DNA from: Sphingobium sp.
GTDB taxonomy: Bacteria; Pseudomonadota; Alphaproteobacteria; Sphingomonadales; Sphingomonadaceae
NCBI GenBank assembly: GCA_022652485.1
Contig: JALCRK010000002.1
Coordinates: 1-64,000 of the forward strand
DNA length: 64,000 nucleotides
Reading direction: 5' to 3'
Position 1 is the stretch's first letter. Each line of letters begins with the position of its first letter. The position numbers and the translations under genes were made by a program. The notes beneath the pieces were generated by a model, which saw only the letters and a program-made list of their open reading frames with translations, was not told where the DNA came from and ran no database searches. Shown here piece by piece: positions 16,262-24,067 of the stretch.

Positions 16262-17308
16262 TTACAACGCAGCGAGCACCGCGTCACCCATCTGTTCAGT
16301 CGTCATCGTGCCGCCAAGGTCAAAGCTGCGCGCGCCGCCTTCCAGCGCCTTGGCCACCGCCGCCTCGATCCGGTCCGCAGGTTCCGCCATGCCGAGCGAA
16401 TAGCGCAGCATCATCGCGGCGGAGAGGATGGTCGCGAGCGGATTGGCCTTGCCCTGGCCCGCGATATCCGGTGCGGAGCCGTGGATCGGTTCATAGAGTC
16501 CCTGCCCCTCGCCGTTCAGCGTCGCGGAGGCCAGCATCCCGATGGAGCCGACGCACATGCTCGCCTGATCGGAGAGAATGTCGCCGAACATGTTGCCGGT
16601 CACGATCACGTCAAACTGGCCAGGGTTCCGCACCAGCTGCATCGCGGCATTGTCGACATACATGTGGCTCAGCTCAACATCGGGATATTCGGCGCTGACC
16701 TCAATCACCACATCGCGCCAGAGCTGGCTCGTCTCCAGCACATTCGCCTTGTCGACCGAGCAGAGTTTCTTGCGCCGCGCCCGCGCCGCCTGAAAACCCG
16801 AATGCGCAATGCGCCGCACTTCGGCCTCGTTGTAGGACATCACGTCATAGCCCTCGCGCAGACCGTCCGCGGTCTTCCGTATGCCCTTCTCGCCGAAATA
16901 GACATCGCCGTTCGTCTCGCGCACGATCAGCAGATCGATCGCGGAGGCGACCTCTTCCTTCAGGGCCGACGCCCCGGCGAGCTGCGGAAACACCTTGGCC
17001 GGGCGCAGGTTGGAGAACAGGGTCAATTCCTTGCGCAGGCCGAGGATCGCCTGCTCCGGGCGCAGGTGCCGCTCCAGATGGTCGCAATCGAAATCGCCGA
17101 CCGCGCCGAACAGGATCGCGTCCGCGCGCTTCGCCAGATCGAGCGTTTCAGGCGGGAGCGGATGCCCTTTGGCCTTATAGGCAGCCCCGCCAACCAGCGC
17201 CTCCTCGAACACGAGGTCGAGATCGAGCGCATCCAGCACCCGGCGTGCCTGCTTTATGATCTCCGGCCCGATGCCGTCCCCCGCCAATACCGCAACCAGC
17301 TTGCCCAT
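16262..17308 (-). CDS. leuB: 3-isopropylmalate dehydrogenase LeuB
   Basis: This 348-residue NAD-dependent oxidative decarboxylase acts in leucine synthesis. Signature features are [10 protein letters not shown] at the start, [20 protein letters not shown] (substrate arginines), the NMFGDILSD metal-binding region and the adenine loop [18 protein letters not shown]. Length is normal for the family. It is upstream of metZ with a 9-bp gap and 54 bp from recO. leuC and leuD are not in the window. Confidence 0.97.
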   Translation of the reverse strand: MGKLVAVLAGDGIGPEIIKQARRVLDALDLDLVFEEALVGGAAYKAKGHPLPPETLDLAKRADAILFGAVGDFDCDHLERHLRPEQAILGLRKELTLFSNLRPAKVFPQLAGASALKEEVASAIDLLIVRETNGDVYFGEKGIRKTADGLREGYDVMSYNEAEVRRIAHSGFQAARARRKKLCSVDKANVLETSQLWRDVVIEVSAEYPDVELSHMYVDNAAMQLVRNPGQFDVIVTGNMFGDILSDQASMCVGSIGMLASATLNGEGQGLYEPIHGSAPDIAGQGKANPLATILSAAMMLRYSLGMAEPADRIEAAVAKALEGGARSFDLGGTMTTEQMGDAVLAAL

Positions 17309-17362
17309 CTTCGCTCCAGATTCTTTATCCTGCTGGCGCCGCCATAGAGGCGGATGGCGCGT

Positions 17363-18103
17363 TCACGCAACCGCTCTTTTGAGCCGGTCGACAAGGCGAT
17401 CGCGGCCGGCGAGCACATCGGCACGGCGCTCGGTCAGCACCGAGCGTTCGAGGAAATGGCGGGTGAGGGCGAGACCCGCCAATATGTCACCCCAGTCGGC
17501 CCGCCCATTGCCGTCCCGCAGGAAGGGGGGAAGGGGCAGCAGCTTCGCCTCATAGCCCCGCGCCCCGGCCGCACTGACCGCCGCCCCAGTGCGCGGCGAG
17601 ATATAGGCAAGGCTCCCCTCGTCCGCCCCGGTGACGGCGCAGCCCGAGAGATCCAGCCCATATCCGAGATGCGAGAGCAGCAGCAGCTCATAGCGCACCA
17701 GCGCCACCGCCCATCCGCGTGCGGCAGGCGCTGCCTCCACCGCGTCCAATACTCCGCCCAATGCCTCATAGAGCGCGGGATAGGCGTTATCCTCAGGCAA
17801 GGCGGCGGCGGTGAGCGCGCACACCCACTCAATCGCGGCGGCGGGCAGCGGCTCGGCAAGAATGGGAGCAAGGCTGTGGCTTAGCTCAACGGAGAGCGAG
17901 GCGAGCTGCTCCGCCGTTCGCGCGCGATACTCCGCCTGTATCCGGTTTCCCGGAATCAGCACAGGACGCATCGTGCGCGAACGCCCGCCGCGCACATAAC
18001 CCGCCATCAGCCCGTTATCCGGCGTCAGCGCACGCACTACCCCGCCATGCTCGCCATGCACACGCATGGAGCATATGATTGCCGGGGTCGTCAGGCTAAC
18101 CAA
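17363..18103 (-). CDS. recO: DNA repair protein RecO
   Basis: This 246-residue RecFOR-pathway mediator loads RecA onto SSB-coated single-stranded DNA. The N-terminal OB fold is [20 protein letters not shown], and a helical bundle follows. A putative metal-site region normally carrying four cysteines is mostly degenerate here. The start is probably the TTG at 18103; the first ATG (18067) would delete the first beta strand. Annotation pipelines that prefer ATG may miss this. Confidence 0.92.
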   Translation of the reverse strand: MVSLTTPAIICSMRVHGEHGGVVRALTPDNGLMAGYVRGGRSRTMRPVLIPGNRIQAEYRARTAEQLASLSVELSHSLAPILAEPLPAAAIEWVCALTAAALPEDNAYPALYEALGGVLDAVEAAPAARGWAVALVRYELLLLSHLGYGLDLSGCAVTGADEGSLAYISPRTGAAVSAAGARGYEAKLLPLPPFLRDGNGRADWGDILAGLALTRHFLERSVLTERRADVLAGRDRLVDRLKRAVA

Positions 18104-18187
18104 TGTCTGCTCCGTCCATGCCGAGGTCCAGATCGAGGATAGGCGATTGCCGGGATCCGCGCCAGCAGCGGATCGTACCTGGCCGGT

Positions 18188-18505
18188 TCAGCCCGCGACG
18201 GGCTCCGCCTCCACCTTGAACAGCGTCACATCGACATATTTGGCGTCGTTGGCGTCGAACAGCTCGGATATGGCGAACGGGCGTTCACTCAGCTCGATGT
18301 CCTTCAGGCCATCGAGCTTGAACGTACCGAGCTTGGGTTCGCGCGGAGGCTGGCCATCGCGCTCCAGCGTGATGGCATCTATGTGCAGCGCGTCATTCTT
18401 GGTATAGAGAATATGGGGCGCGAGCAAAACCTCGCCGCGATTGTAGCGGGACGTGATCGCTCGCTGCGTCGCAATCGCCTCGAAAATCTTCATATTGCTT
18501 TCCAT
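18188..18505 (-). CDS. Hypothetical protein of about 100 residues
   Basis: The product starts MESNMKIFEAIATQRAITSR and continues as a mixed alpha/beta sequence with many charged residues (LGTFKLDGLKDIELSERPFA). The second ATG, at 18493, is an equally good start. The opening helix and following strands resemble a lone WYL-type ligand domain, but this is a weak impression. Coding quality is good and it fits between uvrC and recO on the same strand. Function unknown. Confidence 0.65.
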   Translation of the reverse strand: MESNMKIFEAIATQRAITSRYNRGEVLLAPHILYTKNDALHIDAITLERDGQPPREPKLGTFKLDGLKDIELSERPFAISELFDANDAKYVDVTLFKVEAEPVAG

Positions 18506-18562
18506 GAGCCCGAATTTAACGCGGGTCGCACGCTTTGCAAGCGACTATATTGCGTTGCAGCA

Positions 18563-20494
18563 TCAGCTGTTATGAAAATAGTCGTAGATCATCTGCGCGA
18601 CCTTGGCCGAGACGCCCGGCGCCCGCCGCAGATCCTCCAGACGGGCATCCTTCACGGCCCGGGCAGTGCCGAAATGCATCAGCAGCGCCTTCTTGCGCGC
18701 TGGGCCGATGCCCGGCACCTCGTCCAGCGAGGAGGTGGTGATCGCCTTGCTGCGCTTCTGCCGGTGCGCGCCGATGGCGAAGCGGTGCGCCTCGTCACGC
18801 AGGCGCTGGATGTAGAACAACACGGGATCGTTGACCGGCAGGCTGATCTCGCGCCCATCGGGCAGGTGAAAGACCTCCCGCCCGTCGCGCCCGTGAAACG
18901 GTCCCTTGGCGACACCGACCAGCGGCACATCGTCCACGCCCATTTCCTGCAATATCGCGCAAGCGGCCGAGAGCTGGCCCTTGCCGCCGTCGATCAACAC
19001 CAGATCGGGCCACTCGCCCTTCTCGCGATCGGGGTCTTCCTCCTGCGCGCGGAAGAAGCGGCGGGTGAACACCTCGCGCATCATCGCGAAGTCGTCATCG
19101 GTCCGGGTCTCGGGGTTCTTGATGTTGAACTTGCGATACTGGCTCTTGCGGAAGCCCTCCGGCCCCGCGACCACCATCGCCCCCAGCGCGTGCGCGCCCT
19201 GAATGTGGCTGTTGTCGTATATCTCGATGCGATCCGGCGGCTCGGGCAGATCGAACAGGTCGGCCAGCCCGCGCAGCAGCTTCGCCTGCCCCGCGCTCTC
19301 GGCCTGACGGCGCTCCAGCGCCTCGGCGGCGTTGCGCCGAGCCTGATCGATCAGCTTCACCTTGCCGCCGCGCCGGGGCGACTCGATCCGCACCTTGCGA
19401 TCCGCCCTGACGGACAGCGCCTCGGCCAGCAGGTCTTCCTCGACGAGCGAGCGGTCCAGCACCAGCACCGGCGGCGGCGGCGCCTCTTCATAGAACTGTC
19501 CGAGGAAGCTCGTCAGCACTTCGTCTTCATCGACATCGGCGGTGTGGACGGGGAAGATCGAGTGGCTGCCGCAATTCTGCCCGCCCCGGATGAAGAAGGC
19601 CTGGATGCACATCGCGCCGCCACGGGCCGCGAGCGCGAACACGTCCGCATCCTCCAGCCCCTGGCCGTTGATGGCCTGATATGTCTGCACGAAGGTCAGC
19701 GCCTTGAGACGATCGCGAAACACCGCCGCCAGCTCATAATCCATCGCCTCGGATGCGTGCTGCATCTGGCTGGCCAGCTTGGCCTGCACGCCGCCGGCCT
19801 TGCCGGAAAGAAACGCCTCGGCGTCAGACACCAGCTCGGCATAGCCATCCGCATCGATCCGGCCAACACAGGGCGCGGAGCAGCGCTTGATCTGATACAG
19901 CAGGCAGGGGCGGGACCGGTTGGCGAAGAAGCTGTCCGTGCAGCTGCGCAACAGGAACAGCTTCTGCATCGCATTCAGCGTGCGGTTTACGGCCCCGCCA
20001 CTGGCATAGGGACCGAAATAGCGCCCCGCGATCTTGCGCGCGCCCCGGTGCTTCTGGATGCGCGGGAAATCATGATCCTTGCGGACGAGAATATAGGGAA
20101 AGCTCTTGTCGTCACGGAGCAGCACATTGTACGGCGGTCGGTAGCGCTTGATGAGCTGCGCCTCCAGCAACAGCGCCTCGGCCTCGGTGCCGGTGGTGAC
20201 GATCGTCATTGAGCGGGTTTGCGCCACCATGCGCTGCAACCGCTTGGGCAGGCGCGTGATCTGGGTATAATTGGTAACGCGGTTCTTGAGCGCCTTGGCC
20301 TTGCCGACATAGAGCACGTCGCCGCGCGCATCGACCATGCGATAGACGCCGGGCTGGAGTGTGAGGGTCCGGACCGTATCGCGGATAGCGGCGACGCCGG
20401 CCTCAATATCCGGTTGCCCCAGCCCGCGCAGCGCATAGGCGGCCTTGTCCTCACGGAAGCGGTCGGGGATGTGCGGCGGCGGGGATGACGACAT
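18563..20494 (-). CDS. uvrC: UvrABC system protein C
   Basis: This 643-residue subunit of the nucleotide-excision repair nuclease makes both incisions around a lesion. Domains in order: a GIY-YIG nuclease (GVYRMVDARGDVLYVGKAKA, residues 48-67), the UVR motif (AMDYELAAVFRDRLKAL), the RNase H-like C-terminal nuclease (IEIYDNSHIQGAHALGAMVV, LVLIDGGKGQL) and a helix-hairpin-helix pair (LDEVPGIGPARKKALLMHFG). All expected domains are present and the length is normal. Confidence 0.97.
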   Translation of the reverse strand: MSSSPPPHIPDRFREDKAAYALRGLGQPDIEAGVAAIRDTVRTLTLQPGVYRMVDARGDVLYVGKAKALKNRVTNYTQITRLPKRLQRMVAQTRSMTIVTTGTEAEALLLEAQLIKRYRPPYNVLLRDDKSFPYILVRKDHDFPRIQKHRGARKIAGRYFGPYASGGAVNRTLNAMQKLFLLRSCTDSFFANRSRPCLLYQIKRCSAPCVGRIDADGYAELVSDAEAFLSGKAGGVQAKLASQMQHASEAMDYELAAVFRDRLKALTFVQTYQAINGQGLEDADVFALAARGGAMCIQAFFIRGGQNCGSHSIFPVHTADVDEDEVLTSFLGQFYEEAPPPPVLVLDRSLVEEDLLAEALSVRADRKVRIESPRRGGKVKLIDQARRNAAEALERRQAESAGQAKLLRGLADLFDLPEPPDRIEIYDNSHIQGAHALGAMVVAGPEGFRKSQYRKFNIKNPETRTDDDFAMMREVFTRRFFRAQEEDPDREKGEWPDLVLIDGGKGQLSAACAILQEMGVDDVPLVGVAKGPFHGRDGREVFHLPDGREISLPVNDPVLFYIQRLRDEAHRFAIGAHRQKRSKAITTSSLDEVPGIGPARKKALLMHFGTARAVKDARLEDLRRAPGVSAKVAQMIYDYFHNS

Positions 20495-20509
20495 GACGGA
20501 TATGTAGAA

Positions 20510-20538
20510 AGGCCGGACTGGATTGCCCAGCCCGGCCT
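20510..20538 (-). terminator. Probable terminator of the F0 ATP synthase operon
   Basis: A GC-rich hairpin with arms AGGCCGG plus CTGG and CCAG plus CCGGCCT encloses a loop of five bases, with a one-base bulge on each side. Read on the minus strand it follows the atpF stop by 40 bases and is followed by TTCT, so the U tract is weak. It lies in the 84-bp gap before the uvrC start. Confidence 0.55.
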
Positions 20539-20578
20539 CAGGATTTTATTGTGAAGACGTGCGAATGGCTGACGCCGC

Positions 20579-21217
20579 TCAGTTGAGCGTGCCCAGCCCC
20601 TTGATCGCACTGTCGACCATGCCCTTGTCGGCGGCAGCATCGTGGCTCTGCGCGATCAGCGCGCCCGCAGCGGCTGCGGCAGCGCTGACGGCCTTGGCGC
20701 GAATGCTTTCGACCGCAGTGCGCTCGGCGGCGGCAATCTTGTCCTCTGCCATCTTCTGGCGGCGCTTCACCAGCGCGGCGGCATTGGTCTTGGCATCAGC
20801 GATCATCTGCGCCGCCTCTTCCTCGGCGCGGACCTTGAGCGCGGCGGCTTCCTTTTCCGCACCGGCGATCTTCTTCTGATATTCGGCCTTCAGCGCCTCC
20901 GCCTCGGCGCGCAGCTTGGCGGCCTCATCGAGCTGGGACCGGATACCGGCGATCTGGCCATCGAGCGCCTTGCCGATGGCGGCGGGCACCTTTTTCCAGA
21001 TCAATACGAGAATGAACACCGCCATCGCGATGCTGACGATCGTGGTAGCGTTGAGATAGCCACCCGCGCCGCCGATGGCCGGATCGGGCGCATGATGTTC
21101 GGGGCCTCCGACCGATTCGGTGGTGGCGTGGACATCACCCTCGATGGTCTGCACCTTGTCGGCGTTTTCCAGATTGCTGGCGACAGCCGCGCTGTCCTGG
21201 CTCACATTGTCAACCAT
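20579..21217 (-). CDS. atpF: F0 ATP synthase subunit b
   Basis: This 212-residue stator subunit has one membrane helix (LNATTIVSIAMAVFILVLIW, about residues 55-74) and a long charged coiled coil (LRAEAEALKAEYQKKIAGAE). A soluble, acidic, poorly conserved extension of about 50 residues precedes the helix, which is longer than usual. It forms a heterodimer with b'. It is last in the operon and overlaps the b' gene by 8 bp. Confidence 0.93.
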   Translation of the reverse strand: MVDNVSQDSAAVASNLENADKVQTIEGDVHATTESVGGPEHHAPDPAIGGAGGYLNATTIVSIAMAVFILVLIWKKVPAAIGKALDGQIAGIRSQLDEAAKLRAEAEALKAEYQKKIAGAEKEAAALKVRAEEEAAQMIADAKTNAAALVKRRQKMAEDKIAAAERTAVESIRAKAVSAAAAAAGALIAQSHDAAADKGMVDSAIKGLGTLN

Positions 21218-21701
21218 TGAGCGCCACCTTCACTGCCTTCTTGGCATCCGCTGCCGAAACCGTGGCGCCAGAGACACGGGCCACCATGTCCTGCGCGGCC
21301 TCTGCGGACACCGCCTCGATCTCCGCCAGCGCCTTAGCCGAAGCGGCGGCAATCGCTGCCTCCGCATCCGCAAGCTTGGCGGCGATCTTCTTGTCTTCCG
21401 CCGCGACCTTCTTTTCCGTGTCCTTGGCGGACTTGGCCTTGGCCTCGGCGACAATCGCCTGAGCGGCGGCACGGGCCTCCGCCTCGCGGGCGCGGTTCTG
21501 CTCTTCCAGCTCGTCCGCGCGGGCGAAGCTCGCCTTCGCGGTGGCGAGATCCTCTGCGATCTTCGTGTTGCGCGCGTCCACCGTCGACTGGACCTTGGGC
21601 ACCATGCCCAGGCCAACGACAAAGAACACGAAACCGAACGTTAACAGCAGCCAGAAGATCTGGGAGCTGTAGGTCGCGGCCAATTGGGCTATCTGAGGCA
21701 T
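21210..21701 (-). CDS. atpF': F0 ATP synthase subunit b'
   Basis: This 163-residue second stator subunit is typical of alphaproteobacteria and phototrophs. The start is MPQIAQLAATYSSQIFWLLL, with a membrane helix at residues 13-33 and then a long helical region rich in Ala, Lys and Glu (AKASFARADELEEQNRAREA). An upstream ATG at 21728 would add nine residues with no family support. It pairs with AtpF to connect F1 to subunit a. Confidence 0.93.
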   Translation of the reverse strand: MPQIAQLAATYSSQIFWLLLTFGFVFFVVGLGMVPKVQSTVDARNTKIAEDLATAKASFARADELEEQNRAREAEARAAAQAIVAEAKAKSAKDTEKKVAAEDKKIAAKLADAEAAIAAASAKALAEIEAVSAEAAQDMVARVSGATVSAADAKKAVKVALNG

Positions 21702-21781
21702 TGCACCCGTCCCGTTAAATCGAACCATGAGCGGGCGGGCAAAAGGCTGCCCGCCACGCGGTACTTCAAGTCGTGCGCGTG

Positions 21782-22009
21782 TTAGGCGACGAAGATCAGG
21801 ATCATCGACACGACGAACGCCAGCAGGCCGAGAAGCTCGGCGGCGGCGAAGCCGATGAACAGACGACCCTGCTGGCCATCAGCGGCCGAAGGATTGCGCA
21901 GCGCGCTCTCGAGGAACGAACCGAAGACATTGCCCACGCCCAGCGCGGCCATGCCCGCACCGATAGCAGCCAGACCGGCACCGATCAGCTTTGCGGCTTC
22001 TGCGTCCAT
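21782..22009 (-). CDS. atpE: F0 ATP synthase subunit c
   Basis: This 75-residue hairpin of two membrane helices forms the rotor ring. Helix 1 is glycine-rich (LIGAGLAAIGAGMAALGVG), the polar loop is SALRNPSA, and helix 2 carries the ion-binding Glu58 (IGFAAAELLGLLAF). There is no sign of a Na+-binding set, so proton use is likely. The start at 22009 removes an upstream frame that overlaps atpB. Confidence 0.96.
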   Translation of the reverse strand: MDAEAAKLIGAGLAAIGAGMAALGVGNVFGSFLESALRNPSAADGQQGRLFIGFAAAELLGLLAFVVSMILIFVA

Positions 22010-22058
22010 AATGATAACTCCTTTTCTAAACTCTGTACTTGCAGATGGGGTTGGAAAC

Positions 22059-22847
22059 TCAGTGAAGATGCTCGGCGTCGTTGATGTAGAGCGACGTGAG
22101 CAGGGCGAAAACATAGGCCTGGATGCAGGCGACCAGCATTTCCAGCGCGCTGATGCCGATCATCAGGGTGAAGCTGGGGATGCCGACCAGCGCGCCGTAG
22201 CCGAGGCCGGCGTTGGTCGAGTTGATGACGAAGCCCGCCAGCACCTTCAGCAGCACGTGGCCCGCCGTCATCGCGACGAACAGTCGCAGGCCGAGCGAGA
22301 ACGGGCGCACAAGGAACGAGACCAGCTCGATCGGGAAGATCACCGGGATCATCGGCAGCGGCGTACCATGCGGCACGAACAGCGAGAAGAAATGCAGCCC
22401 GTGCTTCCAGAAGCCGACCGCGAGCACGATCGAGAAGCTCATGATCGCGAGCACGCCGGTCACGGTGAAGTGGCTGGTGAAGGTGAAGGGATGCAGGCCA
22501 AAAATGCCGATCGGCAGCAGGCCCAACAGGTTCGCCATAAGAATGAACATGAAGATGGAGAAGACATAGGGCACATATTTCTTGCCCGCAGAGCCTGCAT
22601 TCTCCAGCAGCAGCTTGTTGATGAAGCCGGTGAAGAACTCCACCGCCATCTGCCAGCGGCCGGGAACGAGCTGGCGCTTCATGCCGCCCGCGACGAAGAT
22701 CCACAGCACCACGGCGGTGATCACCATCCACAGCGCGCTGTTTGTGAAGGCGATATTGTAGCCGCCTACCGCGAGATGATCGGTGCCGAACAGCGGCTCG
22801 ATCGCAAACTGGTGCATCGGGTCGATTTTGCCGGATTCTGCTGCCAC
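22059..22847 (-). CDS. atpB: F0 ATP synthase subunit a
   Basis: This 262-residue membrane subunit forms the proton half-channels. The essential arginine is Arg188 in RPFSLGLRLFVAMTAGH. The usual RLFAN is RLFVA here, so the common Asn at position 192 is Ala. Other conserved positions are present (the NLLGLLP helix and the EMLVACIQAYVFALL final helix). It starts with GTG at 22847 after AGGGG. It is the second gene of the F0 operon. Confidence 0.95.
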   Translation of the reverse strand: MAAESGKIDPMHQFAIEPLFGTDHLAVGGYNIAFTNSALWMVITAVVLWIFVAGGMKRQLVPGRWQMAVEFFTGFINKLLLENAGSAGKKYVPYVFSIFMFILMANLLGLLPIGIFGLHPFTFTSHFTVTGVLAIMSFSIVLAVGFWKHGLHFFSLFVPHGTPLPMIPVIFPIELVSFLVRPFSLGLRLFVAMTAGHVLLKVLAGFVINSTNAGLGYGALVGIPSFTLMIGISALEMLVACIQAYVFALLTSLYINDAEHLH

Positions 22848-22889
22848 GCTAAGCCCCTAAATTCACTACTACCTGCGACGAAAGCGCCC

Positions 22890-23210
22890 TCATTGCTTCG
22901 GGCGCTGCATCGAAATCCTGTAAATATTCCTGAAGGCGACGATGATCCCCAGAAAGAGGAACACCAACAGGAGCCAGGGCTGCGTGCCGAGGAAGTGGTC
23001 CAGGACCCATCCCACCAGCGCGCCGCCAGCAATCCCCCCGATCAGTTCGGCCAGAACCCGATTACCGAGGCGGGTGTTTGCATCCGCCTGTTCATCGCGC
23101 TCGCCGGTCCTGATCCGCTCGGCCTGTTCAACCTGCGCGATTCGCTTTTTGAGCGATGCAACGCGCGGATCTTCGCCGATGGGGTCTTGCCCGGGTTCGT
23201 TTTCCGCCAT
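22890..23210 (-). CDS. atpI: AtpI/AtpZ-family ATP synthase assembly protein
   Basis: This 106-residue protein has a charged N-terminal half with a short coiled coil (SLKKRIAQVEQAERIRTGER) and two membrane helices (LIGGIAGGALVGWVLDHFLG and LLLVFLFLGIIVAFRNIY). It is the first gene of the F0 operon, as AtpI usually is, and helps assemble the c ring or import cations. The start at 23210 (MAENEPGQ) is preferred to a longer frame starting at 23279. Confidence 0.9.
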   Translation of the reverse strand: MAENEPGQDPIGEDPRVASLKKRIAQVEQAERIRTGERDEQADANTRLGNRVLAELIGGIAGGALVGWVLDHFLGTQPWLLLVFLFLGIIVAFRNIYRISMQRPKQ

Positions 23211-23374
23211 TTCCGCTATCCTTTCCCAGTTATCCCGAGGATCAGACAACGCTTGAAACGCAAAAACCGCACCCGTCAAGGCGCGGCCCGTTTAGAAAGG
23301 GGGAAGGATCAAGTCAACCGGGCTGATAGTCTGATCCGCAACAGGTCGCGTTGCGGCGTTTCGGATGTGCCGCA

Positions 23375-23442
23375 CCAGCCCCTCCCCCTCCCAACCTCCC
23401 GATAAGCTATCCTATGGAAGGTTGGGAGGGGGAGCGGGCTGG
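23375..23442. repeat. Long imperfect palindrome between atpI and ydbL
   Basis: The arms of about 25 bp start CCAGCCCCTCCCCCTCCCAA and end GGGAGGGGGAGCGGGCTGG. They pair almost perfectly, with a one-base bulge and one mismatch near the loop, around a 15-base AT-rich loop (GATAAGCTATCCTAT). As RNA it would form a very stable hairpin. It is at the 3' end of ydbL and the 5' side of the atp operon, so it may act as a terminator or processing site. The CCCCTCCC composition resembles the palindromes at 38397 and 40517. Confidence 0.8.
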
Positions 23443-23453
23443 AACCGCATCCA

Positions 23454-23849
23454 TTAACCCGCAGTCGCGCAATAGTCCGGCAGCGCGATCGGCCCGCTGC
23501 CCTTGGTCTGCCACGGGCCGGTGCCGATACGATAGACCTGCCCCGGCTTTACGCGCGACCCGAGCGTCTGGCATCCGGTCGCGGCGGCGGCGTCCGCCAC
23601 CGTCACGCCCCGCTTGGCGGCGAGGTCCGTATAGGCGGCGCGGCGCTTGATGTTGATCGCGCTCACCTCGTCGCGCACCGCCTGGCTCACCGTGCCCGCG
23701 ATGCCGAGATAGCCGTCCGACTGCTCGCCCACCGTACCCGCGGTCAGCGCCTGCGCGACCAGCCCCTGCGCGCTGGCCGGGGCGGCGAGAAACGCGCCTG
23801 CGGCCAATACGCCCAGTGCGGCGGCGATGAAAAATGTCTTGCGTGTCAT
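23454..23849 (-). CDS. ydbL: YdbL-family periplasmic protein
   Basis: This 131-residue protein has a clear signal peptide (FFIAAALGVLAAGAFLAAPA, cleaved after ASA) and the DUF1318/YdbL core: GEQSDGYLGIAGTVSQAVRD, then NIKRRAAYTDLAAKRGVTV and AAATGCQTLGSRVKPGQVY. YdbL works with YdbH and YnbE in an envelope complex thought to move phospholipids between the membranes. The start overlaps the ynbE stop as ATGA. Confidence 0.92.
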   Translation of the reverse strand: MTRKTFFIAAALGVLAAGAFLAAPASAQGLVAQALTAGTVGEQSDGYLGIAGTVSQAVRDEVSAINIKRRAAYTDLAAKRGVTVADAAAATGCQTLGSRVKPGQVYRIGTGPWQTKGSGPIALPDYCATAG

Positions 23850-24067
23850 TGCGGGAACAACTCCGGGTTATTCTGGATAAGATCCTGTGCGTCCTTCTGG
23901 AGCCGCACGATCACCTCCTGCTGCACCTTCACATTGAGGTTGATCTCGATCGGCTTGTCCGGCGCCTTGACCGTGATGCAGCCCGCCAAAGCCAGGCTGG
24001 CCACCACCGCACTCAGCGCCATCATTCGCATCCGACCGGCATCCCCCTCGCTCTTTCCGTCGATCAT
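23846..24067 (-). CDS. ynbE: YnbE-family outer-membrane lipoprotein
   Basis: This 73-residue protein has a lipoprotein signal (MMALSAVVASLALAGC, lipobox LALAGC) followed by ITVKAPDKPIEINLNVKVQQ and a short helix (IVRLQKDAQDLIQNNPELF), which is the complete YnbE pattern. YnbE is proposed to cap the C-terminal end of the YdbH beta groove at the outer membrane. The start at 24067 overlaps the ydbH stop as ATGA; an internal ATG nearer the signal may also be used. Confidence 0.9.
   Translation of the reverse strand: MIDGKSEGDAGRMRMMALSAVVASLALAGCITVKAPDKPIEINLNVKVQQEVIVRLQKDAQDLIQNNPELFPQ

Noticed and set aside
15000..16300. SAM-responsive riboswitch before metZ
   Set aside because: Only 9 bp separate leuB and metZ, leaving no room for a riboswitch directly upstream.
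18383..20212. 609-codon plus-strand open frame opposite uvrC
   Set aside because: Shadow of uvrC, which carries all expected domains.
21855..23405. 516-codon plus-strand open frame opposite the F0 genes
   Set aside because: Crosses several confirmed minus-strand genes and has low-complexity His/Glu/Arg content.
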